A DNA stretch of 64,000 nt from Haliotis asinina (GCF_037392515.1 NC_090280.1:75442504-75506503); one strand, 5' to 3'. Counted from the first letter of the stretch, positions 22,830 through 34,984 are shown. The notes: generated by a model not told the origin, from the letters alone. Numbers and translations: made by a program.

Positions 22830-24340
22830 AACTACCAGTGGACATGACATTGGGTTACCCGTACAAGGGACTGGGGTAAAATACCCAACCCTTACATATG
22901 AAACACACAATCTATAATGATGCTAGGGAACCCACTGGGGTATGAATTGAAACAGTTTTAGAAAGACATGTAAATGTAAAGATCCTACCCTAATACACAG
23001 AAACAGTGACCACGTACGGTTTGGAGCAAAGCAAATAAAGCCGCACGTTTGGTTCAGAAATGAAACACTATTTCTTAATTCGTCAACGCCGAGATGGAAG
23101 ACAGCGTGTTGTGAACTGAACATGCGTTTATTAACATGGAGGTAAATATAAAAGCTTAACAAATATTTCATGACGGTAAATGTTATTTAAAGTTGGAAAT
23201 ACCTCAGGCTAGTAACCACGTACATCCCAATACCTTACAAATGCCAAAGGTCATATTGATAACGAGCATCGAACACAATCCTTGACCACTATCTCTAAAG
23301 CTAATAGAACCAAGGTGCATTGCATTTATCTGGATCGAAAGTTCGTATCCACCATGCACCATGTACCTCTGCGTCATACTCACAACTGGCCATCGATGCT
23401 TTGGTCAAACTAAATGACATAATACCAAGTCCACAATAACAACGTTATCGTAAGTTTTATCAGTAAATGGACTAGGTACATAATACGGATGACAGTCACA
23501 ATTCATGCGGTGGCGGTCAGGTAAGTTTACTCAGGTAAGAAACGCTTTTCTTCTTCTTTGACAAATCTTTAACACTGCTGTTCCATGTTAACCTTAATCT
23601 ATTGTAAATATACCTTAACTACATGTCACGACCCTTGGCAGTTCCTTCAGGTTTTTGAACGTGGCATCTTCTCATATGTTTCTGTTACGGATTATTTATT
23701 TATTGCTGATGAACACTACGCTGTTTTGTGACTGTTAAAGAAACTGTGTCGGTTACACTAAATATGACATTACGTTGTGAGCACCGTGTGTTATATTGAA
23801 CTATTGTATTACGGTGTGATAAATATGCAACGAATCTATAATTTGATCTTTATGTAGCTCTGAAAACTGATTGCTGTACCCATGTTGCAAGAATCATTTG
23901 CAACCCGTACTGATACTGACTGATTGTGTAAAAGATCCTGTGACTGCTGTGTAGTAAATTCCTCGTTTATTTATTCATGTGCCGTGTGCTGGAGGGTATA
24001 GTCCACATTGTGCCAAGCGAGTCGATTCCCCAACCACGTTTTAAATAATGCGTTTGCCTGGTCGACATGATTCGGTGGTGGAGGTGCGATAGTGTGGGGA
24101 GCCATATAGAATCAGAATCAATCAGAATCAGAATTCATACTTTGACCAAATTCTTTCAACGTCACTTGCTTCCGATAGTGGAGCGGCTAATCATACACAT
24201 TGCGCATTTAATGATAAATGCACGTTTATTGACTGACGCATAGTGAACATTTTCTGATATGGATACAATCAAAATTATTTCATTTTGCGCATGCGCAGAA
24301 AGTTCGATATTCATCAATATTCCTGCTTCCTCCTGTAATA
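22830..24340. other. Gene-poor stretch
   Basis: No frame, repeat family or RNA gene recognised. A short run with CAGAATCAGAATCAATCAGA near 24,110 is the only local repetition noticed. Confidence 0.4.
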
Positions 24341-24344
24341 AGGA

Positions 24345-24490
24345 AGCGGTCAGTAAATAATCGACTCTGGCCCAGGCAGTCAAGTGATCGACAGCGTAAG
24401 CATCGATCTACGCAGTTGAGATATGGCCTATGTCGACCAAAGTCAGCGAGTCTGACCATCCGATCCTGTTGTCTAACCCGAATATTCATG
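24345..24490 (+). mobile_element. SINE fragment, family A
   Basis: GTCAGTAAATAATCGACTCT, GGCAGTCAAGTGATCGACAG and GTCAGCGAGTCTGACCATCC are the middle part of family A. Confidence 0.75.
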
Positions 24491-25070
24491 GGTCAAAATT
24501 TTGAAAGCCTTCGCACATATACCCATGGCAAACCTACAGACGATATATATAAAGAAACATGTTGTGTTCGTTGTAAGAAGACGGGTATTGCTGTAGAGTG
24601 CTGGAAGAATGTCAGCGAGTCGTCCAAGTCCTGGCAGACAAAGGAACACCAATGACTATGTTGAAAGTAAAAGGGTGTAAATTCGTCAAACAAGACTGTG
24701 TTACAGATCAAGCAGCAGAACTGTAGCTGGGAGTGGGAGCCTCTCAGACAACCCATCACTGCCATCAGAAGGATGCTGCGATGCCAATGAGTACGTCATT
24801 CGATCAAGCATCCCTTCATCACAGGTAGACACGTCTGGTGTGGTACAAACTCCAACAACTGCAACTTGAGGAAATAGTCAAGGATCCACTGGTCTCATAC
24901 CCGTCGCCTCCTTCTTCACTTTGACCACAGCCGTTGTCAGACGTCGTATCACCGGGAGATAATGTATGCAGCTGAACCAATCAGTGATGGTGGGGATGCG
25001 TCTCCTATATATGGATCTCACTATAGTTCCTGGGAAATACAAGGGTCAATTTTTTCAGCATGAAGTACTG
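24490..25070 (+). pseudogene. Decayed coding-like sequence of unknown origin
   Basis: In one frame 24595-24726 reads RVLEECQRVVQVLADKGTPM then TMLKVKGCKFVKQDC before a stop; upstream in another frame is DIYKETCCVRCKKTGIAVEC. Both look protein-like but do not connect in one frame. I cannot name the family; a transposon-derived or retrogene remnant is possible. Confidence 0.25.
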
Positions 25071-25784
25071 ATACGACTATAGGGTCCATATTTTGTCGGA
25101 CCAAACGTCAGTTGCTCATGGCAAATATACGTGTATTTTCAGTCATTATTCATCAGATGAAACCGTAACATACTTATCTGTTGTCATGGAGATCCATATT
25201 GTCTGCTCCCTGCCATTTTGGATGGAAGGAGTATTTATAATTTTATAATTTTGGGATGTTTCGAATGAATTGTGTTCAATATACAACATGAATACTACTT
25301 GTATTGGCAGTATTGTAATTCTGGTACACATGCATTGCGATAGATTTGAAATTAAAGTGTTTGACAGTGAGTGACACCAATTGTACATGTCGATCCTATT
25401 TTCTACAATATAAGTCCCTAAACATATATGCTATGGTTCTGATAAGAGCAATAATAAAATTAGGTCGCATAGTCAGGGAGTCTGTAGTGATTTTTTAAGT
25501 ACACTTTATGTTATTTCCGCACGTGTGTTTTGCCATTGAATAACAGAGGAATACATAATATGTTTTGAATGAAAGTCTGGGAAGACTTTAGTTTAAACCA
25601 TAAAAGTCATTACAAATACTTCACACATGTTCTTTACCCAAATACTGGTTCTCAGATGTTTTTTAAGTAAAATTAAGCAACACGTATCATTTGAAAAGCG
25701 TATTGCAATATATACCGGTATACCGATAATACCGCGCAGTTATAATGAATACGATGTGTGAAATCCAAATCTGGTGTCCATTGC

Positions 25785-25895
25785 TGTCATGTTCCAGCAA
25801 TAGTGCTAAAACTGTGTAAATATTCCGTGATGCCGACCTCCAATGCAATAGCCGGAATATTGCTAAGTGCGGCGTAAAATTACACTCACTCACTC
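25785..25895 (-). mobile_element. SINE 5' fragment, inverted
   Basis: Minus-strand reading gives GAGTGAGTGAGTGTAATTTT, ACGCCGCACTTAGCAATATT and CCGGCTATTGCATTGGAGG. It is the shared SINE head with a divergent body. Confidence 0.75.
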
Positions 25896-26119
25896 TTCGA
25901 GACTAAAAACCTCAGTGGAACTAACGAATCCTATATATATGTTGTTGAAGAAAACGCCGATCATTATCAGGGACAGTCTCTTCACCTTTGATCAAACATT
26001 TAGAGCAACTCAGGCGACCTCATGTAAGCACCTCTCCGAAAAATGATCCTACATACATGCATAGTTATCTACAAATAACGTCATCCATATGGAATAGTAG
26101 AGAACATAGCGTGACGATC

Positions 26120-26240
26120 GAACGCTTTAACCACTGAGCGTTTAGCAATAATAAGCAATGCTACGGCGGCGGACTCTAGAAAGCGTCTTCACAAATTGTA
26201 ACTTTGTGGGAATCGAAACCAGGCCATCGGCGTGACGAAT
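26120..26240 (+). mobile_element. SINE fragment, family B (decayed)
   Basis: GCAATAATAAGCAATGCTAC, GGCGGACTCTAGAAAGCGTC and GTGGGAATCGAAACCAGGCC fit family B. Upstream, GACGATCGAACGCTTTAACC resembles its tail, suggesting a rearranged copy. Confidence 0.5.
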
Positions 26241-26639
26241 ATCGTCAGAGAAGAAAGGAGAAAAACGATAGAAGCTCTAGAAACGTTTTATTTGCAATTG
26301 CTTTGGAGTTGACATTATTTGGAGAGATCGAGGGAAGTGCAATGTAATGTCGATTTTGTCTACTCACATAAACTACACTGATGGACAAAAGATAGTATAC
26401 ACCCCAAATGAATGAAACATAAAATAAATATTTCATGGCGATGTATTGGATACAAGTTTGAAAGGCGTGATTTGGGCCTTTTGTTTGCTGTTTTCTTCGA
26501 TTTCCTTTGAAACGTTTTCACAACGTGGTTAAATCTGTTCAAGTTTTAAAATCCAGTTTCCATGTGTATATACTTCCATTGCCCAACACTGTACGACAGG
26601 CGGAGAATATCGGTGACGAGGGGATCGGCGCTCGATGTT

Positions 26640-27010
26640 GACGCCGCTCCTTGGTCCCGAAACCGACTTAAAACCACAGGAACCCACCGGGTTCTTTTCA
26701 TCCCCAATAACTAAGAGCGTAATATTTCTGAAAATGACATTCAGTAATTTCTAGTTTTTATCTCGATCAGTAGCTGTCTGTTAGTGAAACGAGTACCATT
26801 TTATGAAGACTTTAATCTTGGCGAGGATGATGATTTTGTTGTAGACGAAGAGCAGTCAGACACTGGAATTAAATTAAACTCTTTAACTTATTTTGCTGGT
26901 TGATAATTTTTGTTTGCAGGGAATTACTTATACTGTAGGTAAATATAGGGCCGACACACTCACACAATTTTATCGTTCTGCGTCCTTAGACCCGGCAGCT
27001 TTTCTGGGTT
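26640..27010 (+). repeat. Unidentified repeat with coding-like core, copy 2
   Basis: Pairs with 21720-22090. A plus frame at about 26785-26905 reads VKRVPFYEDFNLGEDDDFVV, DEEQSDTGIKLNSL and YFAG before a stop. A TTGTTTGCAG acceptor-like sequence follows at about 26,920. The protein is unrecognised; the acidic patch recalls N-termini of piggyBac-like transposases (weak). Confidence 0.5.
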
Positions 27011-27344
27011 AAGGGCAAACACTGGACGTGACACGAGTGCATAGTGCCAATCACTCCCCAGATTACTGTGAAAGGGTTATCGTTCTGTGCACACGAATAC
27101 ATAACTAAAGAGATGATTGGTGTCTGCGAGCTATAGTTGGCAACCCTGTCTGTGGCCTATGTTGCTCATATGCTGGTATACATCTGTACGATGTGCTGCC
27201 AAACAGTCGGTGCTATGAATCGGTATGGCAAAGGCGTATAGCAATCACTATGACAATGCCATGCAAATTCTCAGCACACGGGAAACGAAAAATACAAATA
27301 GGCTTCACATGCTGTCTTTTGTGTGAGTAAAGTTTGAGCATTTG

Positions 27345-27660
27345 CTACTTTGTTGTTTATCACTTTTCTCGGCAATATCCCAAGTCTGGACCGGCAATCT
27401 GTAAACAATTGAGTGTGGACCAGACAAACCAGTGATCAGGTCTAACTTGTATCTACACGGGTCGGATCCTCAGGAAGCCAACGGCGTGGTCAGGATCGGG
27501 TGGTCAGGCACATCATGGACATCAATCTCAACAATTGGGATACAATGACATGTGTCAACTGGATCAACGAGTCTGACCTCCTGAACCCGGAGGATCGATC
27601 AAACCTCCTCTTGCTGTAAGCATGGGTATCTAAAGATCACTTTTAACCCGGATCATCACG
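27345..27660 (+). mobile_element. SINE copy, family A, rearranged
   Basis: GTTTATCACTTTTCTCGGCA, a duplicated CTGGACCGGCAATCTGTAAA segment, and the 3' part GAGTCTGACCTCCTGAACCC then GCATGGGTATCTAAAGATC. Internal duplication makes it longer than usual. Confidence 0.65.
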
Positions 27661-27742
27661 GGTCCTGTAGATACAGATGTCGTGAGAGCAGCTATGGTTT
27701 CAAAATCACTGACAGGCAGTTGAAGTATTAACTATATTCTGT

Positions 27743-28452
27743 GAAGGTTGAGGACTATGATTTATGGATATACAACTTCTTTTATTCAGTGAGTGTGACG
27801 TTTCGACATAGATACTAATGTCGTTGTCAAGCAAATGGTACAGGGTAATGAATTTGTGTAGGAGGATATACATGAATTGTTGTTACAATGAATGAGAAGA
27901 CGATGAGTTGTTTATACAATTAATGGGGTTGATGTACAAAAGCTGATGGGAAGCCAGAAGTTAATAAGAAGTAGTGTATAGGAGATTGGAAGCCAGTGTG
28001 TTGTTATAACAAAGTGGATTGAAGTACAGAATTATTTTGTCAAGTGATGATATACGAGTGGGATTTGGTAGCCCTCATCTCTGTTGATCGCCGGTTCAAA
28101 CGACAGGATGTGGAGTGCCTCTAGTAGCTTGCGGATTTTGTAGTCTGATTGGTTCTTTTCTAACATTTTGAAGTTGTTCCAGTTGATGGAGTGGTTTGGG
28201 TGGTCTCTGATGTGGTCGGCAATGGCTGATTTGGAGTCCTGTTTACTAACTGAGGTCTGGTGTTCCTTCAGTCTATGGATGAGGGGTGTGGAGTTGTTGT
28301 ATAAACAACTCATGGTCTTCTCATTCATTGTAACAACAATTCATGTATATATTCCTCCACAAATTCCTCCACGACATTAGTATCTATGTCGAAACGTCGC
28401 ACTCACTGAATAAAAGAAGTTGTATATCCACAAATCATAGTCCCCATTCTTC
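27743..28452 (-). mobile_element. Truncated Penelope-like element, GIY-YIG end
   Basis: Minus-strand 28328-28032 encodes RLKEHQTSVSKQDSKSAIAD, HIRDHPNHSINWNNF, RKLLEALHI and EPAINRDEG, the C-terminal part of the GIY-YIG endonuclease of Penelope-like retroelements (family pattern from memory). The reverse transcriptase part is absent. About 150-180 bp at each end are inverted copies of one another (27743-27930 against 28290-28452), with ~70 bp nearly identical around TACAACTTCTTTTATTCAGT. Such inverted terminal segments are usual for Penelope elements. No intact element is present. Confidence 0.8.
27797..27832 (-). ncRNA. Degenerate hammerhead-like motif of the Penelope element
   Basis: On the minus strand TTGACAAC, then the stem GACAT...ATGTC, then CGAAACGTC. 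The GAAAC-GTC side and stem II fit a hammerhead ribozyme, but CUGANGA is replaced by TTGACAA, so cleavage is unlikely. A partial second copy lies near 28369-28402 on the plus strand. Penelope elements are known to carry hammerhead motifs in their terminal repeats. Confidence 0.4.
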
Positions 28453-29066
28453 ATCTACTCAGCTTCTAGAATGCCCATCAAAGACATATTCTATGAGCAT
28501 ATTTACCACAGTTCTGACAGTGCAGCAAGATAGTATTGCATTAGTATTTACATATGCTTCAGAGAAAACTTCAATAATGTGTTCCCATTTGATAATTACC
28601 CTACACATAATTTAGGATATTGGTAAATTAAATATACTGGACTAAATTTGAAATTATGAATAATGATCTATCTACTCACTGGCACACTGATAAGTAAATA
28701 TCTGTGTCCCTTACCTATTTTGTCCAGGATATGTTTTGGGAGACGGAAGACACGTAAATACAACACTTGTGTTTAAGCAGACATCTGTCCTGATGTACGG
28801 CTGAAACCATTTATACAGTCAACGTCCGTAATGCTCATTCAAAACTACTCTTCCCTTTCCGTAACTGAAAGGTGACGGAAAGGGACGATCAGTTACGAAT
28901 GCCGTAATGCTATGACGATCTCTATGGCTGTGACAAACAGCCATTCTGTATTAATGATGTGGCTGGGATCCTCACTTGTGGCGAACTCTAGAGCGCTCAA
29001 CGGGAGTCGGGAAGCAGCTTAGGTACGGATGAAACCAGTCGTTAACTTCACGTAATGTTATGACGA

Positions 29067-29124
29067 TCTCGCGAGATTTATGACGTCGCTATGACGACAG
29101 TTTAAATCTGATACCGCCATTTTG
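29067..29124 (+). promoter_or_regulatory. TATA-less promoter cluster, copy A
   Basis: The palindrome TCTCGCGAGA (29067-29076), CRE-like TGACGTCG (29081-29088) and YY1-like CCGCCATTTTG (29114-29124) lie 80-140 bp upstream of the ATG at 29205. This is a typical arrangement for a broadly expressed TATA-less promoter, and the same cluster is conserved in copy B. Initiation near the YY1-like site is inferred. Confidence 0.65.
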
Positions 29125-29204
29125 ACGCTATCATACCTTTGAGATATTGCTGAATTTCTGTTGAAATTTGCCTGACGATCTGTTCATCACCAGTTGTTTC
29201 CACT

Positions 29205-31044
29205 ATGAACTCCTACAAGCAAGGTATTTCTTTATTTCTACAATAGTTAATTCTTGCCAATTTTACGCTCTTTTATGACTTATTTACTTTACTCATCCCG
29301 ACGAAGGGTAACGGAGAAACTTCCTGAACATTGTGCCGGTTGCCATTGAAGATTGACACGAGTTAAATTTGTTTGGCGTTACATACGGACTTTCAACCTT
29401 TCAAGTGGGTTTAGAAACAACAGTATACAACATCAATTTCACAGAGTCATATAATAAATACGCGGTATGTGCTTATAACTACTAGTAGTGGTTATGCAGC
29501 TTCATTTGTGCCCTTCTCCTTATCAATTTTGTTTCTCGCAATGGTAAATAGTAAACTGTTTTCAGAATAAGTACGTTATTGGTGTTTAGGATCACAGTAT
29601 AGCACTGAAGCCAGATTTATTGAGATAGAGTTCAGCCTAACTGTGTTCCAACCGAGCCATAAGCCAGTTCTTGTTTTAGCAGTATAAATCAGGAATTGTT
29701 TTCAGAATATATTGAGCTACATTACAAGGTCTGAAATTGCTGCTAGTTATAATTTTTAAGGTCTTCTGGCCAGTAGTAGTGTTCCTCTGTCCACATGCTA
29801 CCATCAGCACCAAACGTTCGGCAACAACCACTAATATCTACAAAGTACAATGGTGATTATAAGAGTGCTCCGATAGCCAGGTTCAAAAGACATGGGAACT
29901 TAGCCGAGGACTCGGAGTAATTGTACATTTGTACAAGAATATTGCAACGTCATAGTTAAGAATAGGAAAGGGTGGTGAAGCCAATAATGTTCTGATACAA
30001 TGATGCACATTTGATGTCATGCACGAATATATTTGGTGGGGGATCCTAAAGTTAGGCCAAAATAATAAATATATTATTCAGGAAAACATGATTAATATCA
30101 ACATAGACTCGACGTTCTTGACCAGGTCTTATTGTGATATATATTGTATACAAAAGGGTCACTGGTACTCACAAAGGTAAGTCACAAGTCGTCAAATATG
30201 GAACCCCCCAAACCCACTGCAAGTATGTTATTTGTACAAACACGAGAGTTGTCCTCTGATGTGTATAAAAATTTCAATGGGGAAAGAGCTCATGGTTTGG
30301 CCGATTAGCAGACAATGTGTCCGGTATAAAAATGATATCCCATGTATGTTGTTATCTTAATTTTGTGTAATACCCTGCTATTGCAATTTTATTGTTGAAG
30401 ACCATTTGTTGTTGGAGGTTTGATACAATCAGGCACTGTTTGATGTTTGGTTATTTCTAAGACTTTCATTCCTTCTTTCCTCACAGCCCTTGACCTCGTG
30501 ATCAGGTTCCCTTTGAACTTTGACATCTGGGCCCCTCCTCGTCAAGTGGGTGTTTAAGGGAATCAGTAGCTTCATATTGTAAAACTGAATTTGTCTACGT
30601 CTACTATTTGTGTATGGACCTATCCATTGTCTCACTTACTGACACAAAGCCATGTCTTGACATTATTATTATTTATTTTGCAGTAAATATCCCAAATCTA
30701 AGTCCCATTTTCCTTATACTGACCATGACTATATCAATCATTCATGAACATCTACTCTTTTTCTCTACTTTCACCATCTGTCAATCTCTTCTTGCCCTTC
30801 TCTTCCTCCCTGTCAGCGTCCTACTGGGAGATACATGACCATCCTTGAACCCCTGTCTGAACTGCCCACCCCTCCCACCTCTCTCCCTGTCCCTCTCTCT
30901 ACCCCCGTCCTCCGTGATGCCCCCTACTTCGTTGATATCAACCTTGATGACGACGACACCCCCATCCAGTCCCCAGTTCGAGTCTTCCTGTCACGTGTGT
31001 CTGGATTCTTGAGGAGAGTGTTCCGTGCCAAAATGGATGCCTAG
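29205..31044 (+). CDS. Spliced small-protein gene, copy A (~101 aa, unknown)
   Basis: Three exons splice in phase: 29205-29223 (MNSYKQ, donor GTATTT), 30487-30545 (acceptor TTTCCTCACAG, donor GTGGGT) and 30817-31044 (acceptor CTTCCTCCCTGTCAG). The predicted 101-residue protein begins MNSYKQALDLVIRFPLNFDI, has a Pro/Leu/Ser-rich middle (LSELPTPPTSLPVPLSTPV), an acidic patch VDINLDDDDTP and a basic amphipathic end VFLSRVSGFLRRVFRAKMDA. There is no signal peptide or membrane segment. I do not recognise the family. Support comes from all splice sites, frame and stop being preserved in copy B. The 55-codon-plus last exon alone is the safest part. The 3' UTR begins inside the 57-bp array. Confidence 0.6.
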
Positions 31045-31620
31045 AGTGACATCTCGCAATTATTTGTATTCTTGTGGAGTGTGTTTAAGATGGACGCTTA
31101 GAGTGACATCTTGCAATTATTTGTATTCTTGTGGAGTGTGTTTAAGATGGACGCTTAGAGCGACATCTTACAGTTGTTTGGATTCTTGAGGAACGTGTTT
31201 AAGATGGACGCTTAGAGTGACATCTTACAGTTGTTTGGATTATTGAGGAACGTGCTTAAGATGGACACCTAAAGTGACATCTTGCAATTGTTTGGATTCT
31301 TGAGGAGTGTGTTTAAGATAGACACCTAAAGTGACATCTTGCAATTGTTTGGATTCTTGAGGAGCGTGTTTAAGATGGACGCTTAGAGTGACATCTTACA
31401 GTTGTTTGGATTCTTGAGGAGTGTGTTTAAGATGGACGCTTAGAGTGACATCTTGCAATTGTTTGGATTCTTGAGGAGTGTGTTTAAGATAGACACCTAA
31501 AGTGACATCTTGCTATTGTTTGGATTCTTGAGGAGTGTGTTTAAGATGGACGCTTAGAGTGACATGTTACAGCTGTTTGGATTCTTGAGGAGTGTGTTTA
31601 AGATGGCCCCTGAGAGTGAT
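31000..31620 (+). repeat. 57-bp tandem array grown from the gene's 3' coding end, copy A
   Basis: About ten units of 57 bp with TTGGATTCTTGAGGAGTGTG, then TTTAAGATGGACGCTTAGAG. The final codons of the small gene (FLRRVFRAKMDA plus stop) align with the unit, so the array is an amplification of the stop-codon region. 57 bp is 19 codons, and each unit keeps a stop in the original frame. Confidence 0.9.
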
Positions 31621-32718
31621 ATCTTCCCACCTTGTAAACTGTGCCACATGATAATTAACTGCATTGAATAATATATACAATGTTTGGCGACTCTATATTT
31701 TTGGACCTTTCGGACAATTTTCGGATGTTTTGGATTTTTGTGGTTTTGGTTTATTCTATAAATCCTTGCTCTTTTTGGCTTTTTCGGACAAGATTTGAGA
31801 ACACTTCTTTAAGTACAAATTTGAAACATATCAGTTATAACTATTAAATATTGCTTTTATTTTCTAGGTGATTTGTTGGGTGTTTCTTGTTTTGTATTTG
31901 TGTAAGATACACGTGCTTTTAGACGTTCTGTAACTAGGAGACACGAACATTTTGTGTTCTGCCTGCGTGTTAGTGAGTGAGTGTGGTTTATCTCTGCTTT
32001 GAGAGATATTGGTACCACACCAGGATAACGGAAACAAATACAATACTGACAGTGGCCGATACTGTAGTTTCCATTCAATATGTATACGTCTATGAGTGTG
32101 AGTATATATTTTTGAGTGATTATTGGACCATTGAAAACAGTATTTACCTGCCTCAGCAACGACCGATCCTGGCTATGACGTCAGAGCAGGGTACCACGTG
32201 GCACATACCACACACCCATACAGTATATTAGCAGTGTCTGTCACCAGGGTTCTTATGATTTTGTTTTTCTGCATGATTCCATTTTGTTGAGGTAGTCGCG
32301 GAAGTTGAGACCACTTTTATCAAAACCTCCATGTCAAAAACGCGAATATCATATAAAAATGACAATATTCTGTCAACTGAGATAGGTACCTTCATGCACT
32401 ACACTATCAGCAAGTCAGAAGTTGTATCTATACTGGGTTCTACACGTTTCCTGGTCAAAATATGCATTAAGTATGTAAACGTAATATTGTAGGTGAACTT
32501 TTCCAAGTATTTCCAGTTTCCGAAAGAGTAGTGTTTGTGGTACATTATAAGTTATACATTTATTGAAATTTCCACGCGAAAACCCCTAACATGATATACA
32601 ATGTGGGCGTCGCGGGATACAAAAGTATATCAGTGTAATGTAAATATAATGAGACGGTGAGAGGTGGAGAGTAGCTATGTCCATAGCGAGGGTAAGGGAG
32701 TGGCTGTGTCCACTCCTC

Positions 32719-32734
32719 AGAGAGAGAGAGAGAG
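32719..32734 (+). repeat. Short (AG)n tract, copy A
   Basis: Sixteen bases of AG repeat, against 54 bases at the same place in copy B (39857-39910). It marks post-duplication microsatellite expansion. Confidence 0.9.
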
Positions 32735-32754
32735 CAAGGGGGCGGCCGTGCCTG

Positions 32755-33060
32755 ACCCCAAGTTTGCTTACAGAACCCATGCGTCCCAAGGAGGGGCACG
32801 AGCACCAGTCCCAAGTGTCCGCAGGAGGGACACACCACAACCAACCCCAGCGTCCTCAGGAGGGACACCCCTACCCCTACCAAGCGTCCCATGGAGGGAA
32901 ACAAGGACCAGCATCATGCGTCCCTTGGAGGGACACCAGACTAGTCCCAAGCGTCCCATGGAGGGACACCTTCACCCACAACACCCAGTAGAGATAACAC
33001 GACCCTGATCAAGTGCCCCAAGGTTGGACACCACTACCACACCAAAGGTTCCCGAAGAGG
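32755..33060 (+). repeat. ~36-bp imperfect tandem repeat, copy A
   Basis: Eight or so units around GCGTCCCATGGAGGGACACC. Open frames on both strands here (for example 32664-33008) are Pro/Arg-rich products of the repeat. Copy B has lost one unit, so I do not call a gene. Confidence 0.75.
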
Positions 33061-33506
33061 GATTGGTCTTGCAACAAGCGATTGCGACCTCCAAAACATC
33101 GTAACACAACAACGGGATTCGTCAGTCGTCCGATACCCACATCGGATAAGTTTTCCAACGACCGCGAGTCTTGTACCAAGACCAACTTCTGTTTCCATGT
33201 ATTGTTTGTTCTGGGGAAATGGTATTCATTTAGTGGTAGTTTGGGGAGGGAGAGAATGAGCACAGGAACAAATAGGTTTTGTTGTTATTTTCAGGAATAG
33301 GTATTAGGGGTGGACATAATCAAAAGTTACTGTATTCGAGTAGAATTTAGTTAGGCAAGAAAAGGCGAGAAATACCTACTGTCTAGGATTGTTTGTTTCT
33401 GAGTATTCGATTGGATCTAACTATTACTCTTTCAGTAGTGACTTGGAGCTGGATTGGAAAAACCTTACAGGAATCACCTTACAGAACCTGCAGACAAGTT
33501 TTATTG

Positions 33507-33524
33507 AAAATAAATAAATGAAAA

Positions 33525-33555
<31 letters not shown>

Positions 33556-33558
33556 AAA
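33507..33558 (+). repeat. (AAAT)n microsatellite, copy A
   Basis: AAATAAATAAATGAAAATAA then (ATAA)n. It is longer in copy B (40646-40708). Confidence 0.9.
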
Positions 33559-34357
33559 TTGCATATTATCTCGGTAGCCAACCAACACTAGTCACATATC
33601 CGCAGGAATCTGCTGTCACTGGGCGTCTGGTTTATTCATACAAGCGCTAGGCGCCAATTACAAAATTATCGCAATACTGAGATATGTACCTTCATGCACT
33701 ACATTATCACCATGTCAGTAGTTTCATGTATATTGGATTATGCACCTTTCTTATTTCACACTGTGTGTTAAGTGTATAAATGTAATGATGTAGGTGATCT
33801 TTTTCAAACATTTCGACACTTTCCAAAGCGAAATCCCCGAAATAACAGTGTCCATGGTACTTTAAATATTATATATCGGATAAAGGGAGATTCTAGAAAT
33901 CATATCTGGAGTGACAGTGATTCATAGACACATATGGCATAAGTCGGGAACATGCAGTGGACCTGGCTTTGATCAGAGCTTTTTATGAGTGACTTTTCTG
34001 TCCACAGGTTGAAGATAGGCGGCCCTCAAGTAATTAGAGACTTATGACAGAGCAGCCAGCGTCATACCAACCTCTCTAGTTGATATGTATCGCGTCTGTC
34101 GTGAACTCGTGTCACCGAAATGTAATAAAATGTGTTGAAACGTAACTGATATGTTTCTTTATGGCTCAGTATAAACTGTTTGGGTGTAGCTACCACTTGT
34201 GTGAGTGAGTGAATGTGGTCGAAGCCCCTTTTGTCTGTGTGTCGGTTTGTCAGCACCGTGTGGGAGGAAATCTGCTGTAAAGCAGTCCTTAACACGTATG
34301 TGTATGTACTGTCACTCCTTTAGTGTTGGGAGCGAAAGGATCATGGGCACGTGTGCG

Positions 34358-34500
34358 GTCTGTAAATAATCGGTCTAAATCAGACAATCCAGTGATCAAC
34401 AGCATGGTCATCGATCTGCGCAATTCAGAACCGATGACGTTTTAACCAAGTCAGCGAGCGTGACCACCCCTTATGACACTCATGGATTACTAAAGGCCAA
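34358..34500 (+). mobile_element. SINE fragment, family A, inside copy A
   Basis: GGTCTGTAAATAATCGGTCT, CAGACAATCCAGTGATCAAC and ACCAAGTCAGCGAGCGTGAC. It was present before the duplication because copy B has it at 41508-41650. Confidence 0.85.
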
Positions 34501-34984
34501 TAATCTAGTGGCTGTGTCCACGACAATAAATAAGTAAAGCCTAAGGTGATAAATATTTGTCACGAAGGATACTAAAACATATCACAGAACTGAGTCTAAA
34601 AACTAATCATTTCTAACTCTGATTTGCACTACTCAACACTAATCGACATGACATATAGGTGACATTAAAACACGATCTCTTGACCACCACTGACCAACCT
34701 GGGCCACTCTGCCGGAGATCATGGTGACTTACAACGTTTCAGCTTCCTGGATAAATCCTCAGATTTAAACCATCACAGTTAAATCATTACAGTCACTTGA
34801 CTAACTACTGAAGCAATAAAACTTACGCAACCATCAGTGGACAATCTTTTCAATCTCATTACTTCAACTCCAATAAAATATCTATGCCGCAAGTCAAGCA
34901 AAACGACCATGGCCGCACTTGTCTCATAACATGGGATGCTGTTGAGCAGTGGAAATAAACATGTGCAGAGATCTCTAATAGACG

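Larger units (their letters stand above)
28909..34984 (+). repeat. Segmental duplication, copy A
   Basis: Colinear with 36141-42136, by eye about 93-95% identical over ~6 kb. It includes promoter, three exons, introns, a 57-bp array and 3' flank. Homology starts near TGACAAACAG and stops at TCTCTAATAGACG. Copy A has a small extra block near 29460-29500 that copy B lacks. No transposon ends bound it. Confidence 0.95.

Noticed and set aside
28852-28884. 10-bp palindromic stem CCCTTTCCGT / ACGGAAAGGG as a terminator or element end
   Set aside because: Short, single occurrence, no flanking duplication; likely chance.
32560-33300. Overlapping 80-115-residue frames on both strands, also in copy B near 39700-40440
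   Set aside because: Driven by the ~36-bp repeat and AG tract; frames change between the copies through repeat-length changes, and no splice partner was seen.
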